64,000 nucleotides of DNA, taken from assembly GCF_014837055.1 (NCBI RefSeq), contig NZ_JACSPQ010000002.1, positions 186,001 to 250,000 of the forward strand, in the 5' to 3' direction. This document shows, piece by piece, positions 35,868 through 42,802 of the stretch. The stretch is from Phocaeicola faecium. GTDB taxonomy: Bacteria; Bacteroidota; Bacteroidia; Bacteroidales; Bacteroidaceae. Numbering within the stretch: the stretch's first letter is position 1; each line of letters starts with the position of its first letter. Made by a program: the position numbers and the translations under genes. The notes under the pieces were generated by a model. It was not told the DNA's origin. It saw only the letters and a list, made by a program, of their open reading frames with translations, and did no database searches.

Positions 35868-37445
35868 ATGAAAGAACAGATTCAACAAAAACTGAGCGAT
35901 TCGAGGGTAGCGCGGTGGACAGCCCTCATGATTGTCTCGTTTACTATGATGTGCGGTTATTTCCTGACCGACGTTATGTCTCCGCTTGAAAATTTGCTTA
36001 CAACGAAAGGTAAGGTGGTATATTTTACGGATGATACATCGATTTCGGCAGATAGTTTGATCAGTAAAGTTGAACTTTTTGCTGCGGCAAATGCGCTTTC
36101 TTCGCCCGAACTGACTGTTGAAAAGCTGGAAGAAGGTGCTGAGTTGCAGTATATGGAGACGGTAGACGGCCAGCAGCAAACGGTTCAGAAAACCATCAGT
36201 TCGGTTGCTTCAGGCGAGGGATGGTCGAGTACAGAGTATGGTTTCTTTTCGGGAGCTTACGGATACATCAATGTCTTTTTATTGATGCTGTTCTTTGGAG
36301 GTATTATTCTTGATAAAATGGGAATCCGCTTTACGGGTATTATGTCGTGCGGCTTCATGTTTGCCGGAGCGTTAATAAAATGGTATGCCCTGTCGACCGA
36401 CTTTGGTGATACGATGCTTTTCGGCATGAACATGCAGGTAATACTTGCTGCGCTTGGATTTGCCATCTTCGGCATGGGAGCGGAAATTACCGGTATCACT
36501 GTGTCGAAGATTATTGTAAAATGGTTTGCCGGGAAAGAATTGGCGCTTGCATTAGGGCTTCAGGTGGCTATGGCACGTATAGGTACGGCAATCGCTTTGG
36601 GAGCCAGCCTTTCGGTAGCGAGAATGATGGGTAATGTCTCTTATCCGGTATTATTCGGCGCTATAGCCTTGTGTATCGGCTTCGTTTCGTTCCTCGTTTA
36701 TTGTGTGATGGACAAGAAAGAAGACGCTTCGGCATTGGCGGTGCGTCAAGAAGAAGGACAGTCGGAAGAAGAAGGTTTCCGTTTGGCAGACTTGAAACTG
36801 ATTTTTTGCAGCAAGGGTTTTTGGCTGATCACGCTTCTGTGTCTGATGTTTTACGCCGGCGTATTCCCCTTCTTGAAGTTTGCTACAAAATTGATGATTT
36901 ATAAATACGACGTCCCCGAATCGTTTGCTGGTATGATTCCGGCTTTATTACCTTTCGGTACTATTTTGCTGACTCCGGTGTTCGGCTCGTTATACGATCG
37001 TATCGGACGCGGAGCTACACTGATGATTATCGGCTCGGTAATGCTGACAGTAGTGCATGTCTTATTTGCCCTGCCATTGATGAACTACTGGTGGTTTGCA
37101 GTAGTCGTTATGATTGTATTAGGTATCGCCTTCTCGCTGGTGCCCAGTGCCATGTGGCCTTCTGTGCCCAAAATCATTCCGATGAAACAGTTAGGATCGG
37201 CATACGCCATCATTTTCTATATCCAGAATATCGGACTTGCAATGGTTCCGGTGCTGATAGGTTGGGTGATTGATGATTTTGCCACCCTTCGCGATACTTC
37301 CGGTGCAATAACCGGCTATAACTACAGCATCCCGATGACCATCTTTGCTGTTTTCGGCGTATGTGCAGTAGTAATATCTTTGATGCTGCGCGTAGATGAT
37401 GCCAAAAAGCACTATGGTCTGGAAGAAGCCAATATGAAGAAATAA
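35868..37445 (+). CDS. MFS transporter with a large first periplasmic loop
   Basis: A 525-residue multi-spanning permease of the major facilitator superfamily. The first helix (about 18-38) is followed by an unusually long polar loop of about 90 residues before the second helix, then the signature LDKMGIR and a cytosolic stretch between the halves (DKKEDASALAVRQEEGQSEEEGF). SLYDRIGRG is the matching A-like motif of the second half. Substrate is unknown. It stands alone with its own -7 box; a strong hairpin follows the stop. Confidence 0.9.
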   Translation: MKEQIQQKLSDSRVARWTALMIVSFTMMCGYFLTDVMSPLENLLTTKGKVVYFTDDTSISADSLISKVELFAAANALSSPELTVEKLEEGAELQYMETVDGQQQTVQKTISSVASGEGWSSTEYGFFSGAYGYINVFLLMLFFGGIILDKMGIRFTGIMSCGFMFAGALIKWYALSTDFGDTMLFGMNMQVILAALGFAIFGMGAEITGITVSKIIVKWFAGKELALALGLQVAMARIGTAIALGASLSVARMMGNVSYPVLFGAIALCIGFVSFLVYCVMDKKEDASALAVRQEEGQSEEEGFRLADLKLIFCSKGFWLITLLCLMFYAGVFPFLKFATKLMIYKYDVPESFAGMIPALLPFGTILLTPVFGSLYDRIGRGATLMIIGSVMLTVVHVLFALPLMNYWWFAVVVMIVLGIAFSLVPSAMWPSVPKIIPMKQLGSAYAIIFYIQNIGLAMVPVLIGWVIDDFATLRDTSGAITGYNYSIPMTIFAVFGVCAVVISLMLRVDDAKKHYGLEEANMKK

Positions 37446-37480
37446 ACAAAAAAACGCATTATTTTTAATTGTCACTTTGG

Positions 37481-37519
37481 GAGAAGTCTGCTAATCCATA
37501 TTGGATTGGTGGACTTCTC
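37481..37519 (+). terminator. 18-bp hairpin after the MFS gene
   Basis: GAGAAGTCTGCTAATCCA (37481-37498) pairs with TGGATTGGTGGACTTCTC (37502-37519) over 18 positions counting three G-U pairs, with a 3-nt loop. The downstream TTACTTT is a poor T-tract, so it may be a 3'-stabilising hairpin rather than a true terminator. Confidence 0.55.
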
Positions 37520-37781
37520 TTACTTTAGAAATGAGTGAGAATGTTAGGGGCATATAAAGGTCAATACAGACACATTATCTTGAAATAATAAACTACTTCG
37601 AGAGACGTTCCACGAACGCTGCATCCGAATCATTTAATGCTAAAATAAAGAATTTTCGCTCACAATTTAGGGGAGTAAAAGATAAGGCTTTCTTTCTGTT
37701 TAGACTGTCGAATATTTATGCGTAAGATGAGAGTCCCTTAGGTTTTTACGTTGATCCGACTTGAATTAGTGTTTAATTCAG

Positions 37782-37858
37782 GATTTCGCCAATCCCATTT
37801 TTTTAGCGTCACTTGGGCAAAATCTGTGTTTTAGCTAAAAAATGGGATTGGTGAAATC
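37782..37858. repeat. Long imperfect inverted repeat, 26-nt arms
   Basis: The arms at 37782-37807 and 37833-37858 are complementary (core CCAATCCCATTTTTT and AAAAAATGGGATTGG) with a one-base bulge and one G-U pair, around a 25-nt loop. The arm shares GGATTGGTG with the hairpin at 37481. It lies in the 850-nt AT-rich gap 37446-38293, which otherwise contains only a -7 box and no convincing gene. Confidence 0.7.
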
Positions 37859-38083
37859 TTAAATAATACTAATAAAAAAGATTGAAAAATTGAATAATAA
37901 AAATTGTATGGTATTGATTATCTTTAAAATAATATAGAATTTTATTTAAATACGATCTTTTGTTAATTGTGAAAAAGTCTTTCGTTTTTCTTTTGGTTAG
38001 ACCTGATTTTCGTATTATAGAATAGACCCAGAGCAAAGAAAACAATATCCATAAAAAACGATAGCTGTTATGGTAAGTTTTAC

Positions 38084-38091
38084 TATCTTTG
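38084..38091 (+). promoter_or_regulatory. Bacteroides-type -7 box (TATCTTTG) upstream of the accessory cassette
   Basis: TATCTTTG within AT-rich DNA, about 280 nt before the likely nuclease ATG. It could drive the cassette; distance makes this uncertain. Confidence 0.35.
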
Positions 38092-38365
38092 CAAAAGTCG
38101 CGATATGTGACATAAAATAGTGAAAGTGTTTCGCTTTTATCCTGTGTAGGAAATCTGACAGTTTCAAAGAAACAGGGATGAGCAATAACATTCGTCACTT
38201 GGGTAGCGTATGTTCAAAAGACATATACTAAACAAGTGTGGAGTATTGTTTATTTGTTTCTGGGTTTTGTCAGAACCTCCTACACGGTAAACGATGGCTC
38301 CGCACTTTCTTTTTGTCGAATCTTACCGTAAAAGGGGCCAACGGTGCTTTAACTATACTATTACT

Positions 38366-39355
38366 ATGAACGGAAAAGATTTTATTCTGTTGAAGCAACA
38401 GAATTGGGCAAAAAGGAAAGGCATTGAATTAGTGCCCGGAACTATTGGCAGTAATGGCGAAAAGAATTATGTGAGCAAGGTCGCTCAAAACTTGTTCGAA
38501 CCTTTGTCGGAAGACAACTTCGCATGTTATAATCAAGGAGATGGCAATGAAACTAAAGACGGTGGGAAAAGACGTGCTAAGATGAAAGCTCTCCATTCAT
38601 CATCCGCAATCGTGGTCAATCTGTTTCAATACTGGCAGAGAGAAAATGGCATACACCTCCCGTCATTATTGCGCGCCCTCAAACTTCCTGCAACGAGGTA
38701 TGTGGGAAAGGAATACAAGAATGTTGGTTCCCAAACGGATTGCACAATTGTTGAAACGTCAAAGCCGCTTTCTTTCAACGGCATAAAATTTGAGGAAAAG
38801 TTTGAAATCAGTCCGGACAAGGCTTTGTTTCCTCACACGCCGAATATTGACGTGGTTATCTATGGAGATTATGATTTCGCCATTGAATCAAAATTCACAG
38901 AACCATATAGCAGCAAGCATGACGGACTAAAGACTAAGTACGTAGAAGATACTTCTTTTTGGGAAAGCCTGCCCAACCTTTATGAACTGGCAAAGGAGAT
39001 ATCCCCTTACAACAATAAATTCCGTTACTTGGATGCAGCACAGCTCATTAAACATGTTTTAGGTTTGAAGAAGAAATACATCAAAACTCATTCTGACATG
39101 CAAACTTCGAGCGGACACGCATTGAAGATTGCAGCAAAGCCGTATGAGTTTTATCTTGTGTATCTTTGGTATGATGTGTTGGGCGAAGACGGTTTTAAGC
39201 ATCGGGAAGAAATAGAACAGTTTGCAAGGATTGCAGAAGAAGATGGCATCCGCTTCAAACACATCACCTATCAGGAGGTGATAGCAAATCTGTCGAAAGA
39301 TTGCTACGAGGGAAACGAGGCTTATTGCGATTATATGACGGAAAGGTATTTGTAA
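38366..39355 (+). CDS. PD-(D/E)XK restriction-endonuclease-like protein
   Basis: A 329-residue soluble protein from ATG 38366; an in-frame ATG at 38294 would add 24 residues rich in Arg and Lys with no clear domain. The nuclease-fold pattern is Asp162 (PNIDVVIYGD) and, 12 residues on, Glu174-Ser-Lys176 (FAIESKF), which fits the PD-(D/E)XK active site. It is like the putative restriction endonucleases of the PGN_0703 kind, from memory and not by search. No methyltransferase is nearby, so a classical restriction pair is not supported. It heads a group of AT-rich small genes ending at tRNA-Pro. Confidence 0.65.
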   Translation: MNGKDFILLKQQNWAKRKGIELVPGTIGSNGEKNYVSKVAQNLFEPLSEDNFACYNQGDGNETKDGGKRRAKMKALHSSSAIVVNLFQYWQRENGIHLPSLLRALKLPATRYVGKEYKNVGSQTDCTIVETSKPLSFNGIKFEEKFEISPDKALFPHTPNIDVVIYGDYDFAIESKFTEPYSSKHDGLKTKYVEDTSFWESLPNLYELAKEISPYNNKFRYLDAAQLIKHVLGLKKKYIKTHSDMQTSSGHALKIAAKPYEFYLVYLWYDVLGEDGFKHREEIEQFARIAEEDGIRFKHITYQEVIANLSKDCYEGNEAYCDYMTERYL

Positions 39356-39436
39356 ACTCAATTTTAGGGCTGTTGCTTTTTTAATAATGTTTCAATGAAA
39401 AATCAATAGCCCTCATCTTATTAAGAACATTAGGTT

Positions 39437-39682
39437 ATGATAAAAGAGTTAGAAAATCCAATTTATCTGAAATTAGAACATAGAGGAAATGTTTATTATC
39501 ATGTAGGAGAAAGAAAAGATATTAATGATGATTTTGATATAAACACTCCTTATGATGAAGATATACCACAATGTATTAAAGATAGTTGTGGTTTTGATTC
39601 TGTTCTTCTTTTAACAAAGAATCAGTTTCTTAGAGAAATGCAACGTGTAGCTGATTCAAATATAAAGCCTGTTTTTATTTGA
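39437..39682 (+). CDS. Small acidic protein of unknown function
   Basis: An 81-residue soluble, acidic protein (DINDDFDINTPYDEDIPQ). I do not recognise a family. It starts 81 nt after the nuclease gene in the same orientation and is followed by three more unknown genes. AT-rich codons match the rest of the cassette and differ from the flanking PUL and housekeeping genes, suggesting acquisition. It could be an immunity or antitoxin-like partner of the next gene, but nothing in the sequence proves this. Confidence 0.5.
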   Translation: MIKELENPIYLKLEHRGNVYYHVGERKDINDDFDINTPYDEDIPQCIKDSCGFDSVLLLTKNQFLREMQRVADSNIKPVFI

Positions 39683-39713
39683 TATGGCTTATTGCATAAC
39701 CAAATCATAAAGC

Positions 39714-40172
39714 ATGAAAGAAATAGATTATTACAATCTGATGAAAGGCTTTGAATCAGAAGAAATTGAACCTATGGTAGTAATCTTTTGGTATCTGCCC
39801 GAAGAACACCGATTATTTGAAGTTTATGCTTCTTCTTTGTCTCAATCAAAAATGGTGAACGGGCATACCACTTATCATAAACTACACAAAACACTCTGGC
39901 AGGCAAAAAGATGCAGGGACAAAGCAAAAGGGAAAGAAACATCTGTTTACTATCAGGATTATACCAAAATTCCCAGAGGTAGGATATTCTATGATAATGG
40001 AAAATTCATAGTAAAAGTAGGTTCTTGGTATAAGCAATATGAGAATGAATTGCGTGAACTTGTGGCAGATGTTTTTAATCTTCCTGATGATTTTGTTTTT
40101 GAGATTGGCAAGCATTGGGAATTAGGGCATGGATGGGACGAAAGCCAACTGAATGATTTTTTAGAATTATAA
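39714..40172 (+). CDS. Hypothetical soluble protein, accessory cassette
   Basis: 152 residues with no signal peptide. Mixed alpha/beta composition, several aromatic residues (FWYLPEEHRLFEVY, GSWYKQYENEL) and a C-terminal GKHWELGHGWDESQL. I do not recognise the family. It begins 31 nt after the 81-residue gene and precedes a small membrane protein by 32 nt, so the three may be one transcript. Confidence 0.55.
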   Translation: MKEIDYYNLMKGFESEEIEPMVVIFWYLPEEHRLFEVYASSLSQSKMVNGHTTYHKLHKTLWQAKRCRDKAKGKETSVYYQDYTKIPRGRIFYDNGKFIVKVGSWYKQYENELRELVADVFNLPDDFVFEIGKHWELGHGWDESQLNDFLEL

Positions 40173-40204
40173 GTGACTGAAATAAATAAGATCCATAAAC
40201 TGAC

Positions 40205-40489
40205 ATGAAATTTATCTGTAATTTCTTGCTGACCTTAAACTTCCTTGCATACGTATTGGCAGACATCGTGGCTTGGGAATATGGAATGAAAGCCGGACTT
40301 TGGTTTCTTCTTCCGTTACTGCTTTTTCCTGCCGTTATTTCATTGGCAAACAAAGTAGCAATATCGCGAGCCGATAAGTTCTTTTTATCTGAATGGAAAG
40401 TCTTTGTGAAGAAAATAGAATGGGGGAACGGTGCTGTTTTGCTTATTATGGCAATTATATACAAACTATTTTTGGAACAGGGAAATTAA
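40205..40489 (+). CDS. Small membrane protein, accessory cassette
   Basis: 94 residues with hydrophobic segments at about 3-21, 28-48 and 75-90 and a basic middle (KVAISRADKFF), predicting three membrane helices. No family recognised. Its place between two unknown soluble proteins next to a nuclease-like gene is the kind of layout seen in defence or effector cassettes, but no known system is recognised. Confidence 0.5.
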   Translation: MKFICNFLLTLNFLAYVLADIVAWEYGMKAGLWFLLPLLLFPAVISLANKVAISRADKFFLSEWKVFVKKIEWGNGAVLLIMAIIYKLFLEQGN

Positions 40490-40645
40490 ATTAATCCAAT
40501 AGGTAATCCTTTAGGGATAATAGAAATGCAACTTGAGTAAAGAGGATTAAAACTACTGCGAAATGCAGCAAAAGCCTGATGATATAAAATCATTCACCGT
40601 GCGAATTAAAGAAATACAGAAGACAAACAAATAATATTTCAAAGA

Positions 40646-41587
40646 ATGAACAACGTCGTATTAGCACATTTATTTGACTATGTGAACTCAAAGTTTACTT
40701 TAGAACAGATTTCTAAAAAACTCAATATGGGCATGGATGAGATTTTGGACGGGTTGGAGGAACTCGTTAAGAAAGAAATAGCTCCTAATTTGGCCTATAT
40801 AAAGGAAGGTGAAACTACTTTGTCAGAAGAACAGTTTAAAAGATTTCGGCAAATAAGAATTAAATCGATACACAATAAACTGTATCAACAGACTTGTTAT
40901 GATGATACAATAGAAAGACAAAGTAAAGAATGCTTCAAAGCTATAGCAACACTTAATTCTTATTTTGATGAAAATGAGCATTTGGTTTTGGCTACTTCCG
41001 CACGGCAAGGTGCTACATTGGAAAGTTTGGAGGGAAACAGTAATTTTACAAGAGCAGAGATAATCTCTCTTATTAAAAAGGCTGTAGTGGAAGATAAAGT
41101 AAAAACAGATGTCAGGCACATGATTGCCCAATCTTCAAATGAGGAAGAAAAGAATGAATTGCTCCTTATCCAACAACTGTCTGACCAAACAGAAGAATCC
41201 ATAAAAGCAGATGCGGCAGAAGAATATATCCCAGTAGAAGAACGGAAGTTGTCGAAAGAGGCAGAACAAATGTGTGGAAGCTATGCAGAGTATTTTGACC
41301 CGTATCTCAATGACGAGGATAAACAAGAAGTGACTAAACAGGTATCTATTATGAGAAAAGAGAGTCTTTGCAGCAGATATGATGTTGATTATCGCCCCAA
41401 CATTACCAATGAAGAAATATGTGCAGGAATCTATTTATATTTGTTGAGCCAGGGATATAGCGATATTCGAACTATTAAGTTCTTTCCCTCTGCTTATGAA
41501 GCTATCAGTTTCTATCAAAAGAACCACGAAGGAAGCAAAGATGTCTGGGCATTTGATAATGACCCTGACTTGTTTAATGAAAACTAA
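40646..41587 (+). CDS. Hypothetical protein with N-terminal helix-turn-helix-like region
   Basis: 313 residues, soluble, acidic and largely helical. Residues 1-45 (VNSKFTLEQISKKLNMGMDEILDGLEELVKKE) read like a winged-helix segment; the middle is charged and possibly coiled, and the C-terminus ends in FDNDPDLFNEN. Family not recognised. The upstream gap of 156 nt shows no -7 box. It is the last gene before tRNA-Pro, with only the tRNA terminator between. Confidence 0.55.
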   Translation: MNNVVLAHLFDYVNSKFTLEQISKKLNMGMDEILDGLEELVKKEIAPNLAYIKEGETTLSEEQFKRFRQIRIKSIHNKLYQQTCYDDTIERQSKECFKAIATLNSYFDENEHLVLATSARQGATLESLEGNSNFTRAEIISLIKKAVVEDKVKTDVRHMIAQSSNEEEKNELLLIQQLSDQTEESIKADAAEEYIPVEERKLSKEAEQMCGSYAEYFDPYLNDEDKQEVTKQVSIMRKESLCSRYDVDYRPNITNEEICAGIYLYLLSQGYSDIRTIKFFPSAYEAISFYQKNHEGSKDVWAFDNDPDLFNEN

Positions 41588-41610
41588 ATACGTTGTAGAT
41601 TTGTTGTAGG

Positions 41611-41649
41611 GGGAAAACAAAAAGGAGCTAAGCAACCGCTTAACTCCTT
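41611..41649 (-). terminator. Terminator of tRNA-Pro
   Basis: Read on the minus strand, AAGGAGTTAAGC (41649-41638) pairs with GCTTAGCTCCTT (41633-41622) around a GGTT loop and is followed by TTTTGTTTTCC. The stem may also stop leftover rightward transcription from 40646-41587. Confidence 0.8.
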
Positions 41650-41661
41650 CATTTTCACCAG

Positions 41662-41736
41662 TCGGGGTGACTGGATTCGAACCAGCGACCACACGCCCCC
41701 CAGACGCGTACTCTAACCGGGCTGAGCTACACCCCG
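41662..41736 (-). tRNA. tRNA-Pro (anticodon GGG)
   Basis: 75 nt fold as a cloverleaf on the minus strand: acceptor CGGGGTG/CACCCCG, D-stem GCTC/GAGT, anticodon stem CGCGT/GCGTG around the loop CTGGGGG (anticodon GGG), T-arm GCTGG-TTCGAAT-CCAGT, discriminator A, no encoded CCA. A consensus promoter precedes and a terminator follows. The AT-rich cassette at 38-41.6 kb abuts its 3' end, the usual side for tRNA-targeted integration. Confidence 0.96.
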
Positions 41737-41747
41737 AATTGCGGATG

Positions 41748-41778
41748 CAAAGGTAGAGCTTATTTTTGAAATACCAAA
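41748..41778 (-). promoter_or_regulatory. Consensus promoter of tRNA-Pro (TTTG, 19 nt, TACCTTTG)
   Basis: On the minus strand TTTG (41778-41775), a 19-nt spacer and TACCTTTG (41755-41748) match the Bacteroides primary-sigma consensus exactly. Transcription should start a few bases before the tRNA 5' end. Confidence 0.85.
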
Positions 41779-41814
41779 TAAAAAAGAGATTTTTTTGATA
41801 AAATATGAACTTTA

Positions 41815-42345
41815 TCAGAGCGAAAAATGTCCAAGCCTGCTGCGGAGGAACTTCAACGCCTTATACATGTGCGCTTCCACCGTACGCAGAGATATATTCA
41901 TAATCTCGGCTATCTCCTTGTTTTTCATGTTGTGCAGATAGCTGAGCTTAAATACTTTTTTACATTTGTCTGGCAGTTCGTTGATGGCATTATGAATGGC
42001 ATGGTGTAATTCGCGGTCTTCTATGCGGCGGATGATGTCCGAATGGTCGGGTTGATAAAACTCCAGCCTTTTTTGATAAAAGGCTTCTTCTTCTGCATTA
42101 TGGTTTTCAACAATCGCACGATGTTTTAAACAGTTGAGCGCCTTTGTATATACAGAACGATAGAGAAAAGACTGAATTTGGTCGCCTATCTGGATGTCGT
42201 TTCTCCGACGCCATAATTCAGCGAAAACATCTTGAACGATGTCTTCTGCTTCCTCTTCTCCAACGATGCGTTCTGCGTAAAACAGAAGTCCGGAGTAATA
42301 TTTGCGGAATAAATTCTTAAATGTCGTTTCAAACGTTTCTTCCAT
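41815..42345 (-). CDS. ECF RNA polymerase sigma factor (sigma-70 family, PUL2 regulator)
   Basis: A 176-residue ECF sigma factor. Region 2 (FRKYYSGLLFYAERIVGEEEAEDIVQDVFAELWRR) and region 4 (INELPDKCKKVFKLSYLHNMKNKEIAEIMNISLRTVEAHMYKALKFLR) are intact. I chose ATG 42345; an in-frame ATG at 42468 would place the start upstream of the -7 box at 42381-42388. It is divergent from the STN-type SusC, the usual partner in sigma/FecR/receptor circuits. Its likely anti-sigma factor, FecR, is 8 kb away at 50669 rather than adjacent. Confidence 0.92.
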   Translation of the reverse strand: MEETFETTFKNLFRKYYSGLLFYAERIVGEEEAEDIVQDVFAELWRRRNDIQIGDQIQSFLYRSVYTKALNCLKHRAIVENHNAEEEAFYQKRLEFYQPDHSDIIRRIEDRELHHAIHNAINELPDKCKKVFKLSYLHNMKNKEIAEIMNISLRTVEAHMYKALKFLRSRLGHFSL

Positions 42346-42380
42346 GCCCAAACCCTCTTTTATCTGCTGTAAGGTTTCTG

Positions 42381-42412
42381 CAAATGTAATAATTCCTTTA
42401 TATATAAAGCAA
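42381..42412 (-). promoter_or_regulatory. Promoter of the ECF sigma gene (TTG, 21 nt, TACATTTG)
   Basis: TACATTTG (42388-42381) with TTG (42412-42410) 21 nt upstream on the minus strand; start codon 36 nt downstream of the -7 box. An inverted repeat (CCGATG ... CATCGG, 42443-42471) lies farther upstream and could be an operator. Confidence 0.6.
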
Positions 42413-42502
42413 TAGATGACGTTTTTTTCTTTGTGGATAAAGCCGATGTGAAATCTGTGCCATTTCATCGGTTAAAATGATGGCTGTATCTCTTGATTAA
42501 CG

Positions 42503-42590
42503 CAAGCCTTAGTGTAACGGAACGCATTGGGAAGAATCTTCCATTTCTTCCGCATGTTTTAAGGCAAACTATGGGTAGCGTTTTTCGGTA
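42503..42590. repeat. Array C: four 22-nt tandem units, CWW-N4-WWG family
   Basis: Units start at 42503, 42525, 42547 and 42569 with decamers CAAGCCTTAG, CATTGGGAAG, CTTCCGCATG and CTATGGGTAG. Unit 2 has the same decamer as array D unit 1, and unit 4 the same as arrays A and B. Units 2 and 3 pair at 8 of 10 positions. It occupies the middle of the divergent gap between the sigma factor and SusC; the rest of the gap to 42802 shows no TAnnTTTG box. Confidence 0.82.
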
Positions 42591-42802
42591 AATCAAATGC
42601 TTGTAAAACAGTCGATTGCGTAAACGGCTTGGCCTCACTGTTTCTTCTTCTCCTGAAAAGCGTTTTTGCTGAAAACGGGGTGGGTAATTTAACTTGAGAA
42701 TACTTTTTTCTTTAATAATTTCATTTTCGGATAAGTGGTTTGTAAAAGATAATTCTTATTCCATTAAGTTTTAGTAAATAGAAGAGAAATTCATTAAATT
42801 TT

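Noticed and set aside
40563..40634. 23-codon frame before the 313-residue gene
   Set aside because: Too short, no ribosome site or relation to a known family; likely chance in AT-rich DNA.
37807..41662. tRNA-Pro-targeted integrative element with attachment repeats
   Set aside because: I could not find a second copy of the tRNA 3' end to the left, nor an integrase gene, so only the weaker statement of an accessory cassette beside the tRNA is made.
42346..42468. Longer ECF sigma reading frame from ATG 42468
   Set aside because: The promoter -7 box at 42381-42388 lies inside it, and the added residues do not resemble an ECF N-terminus.
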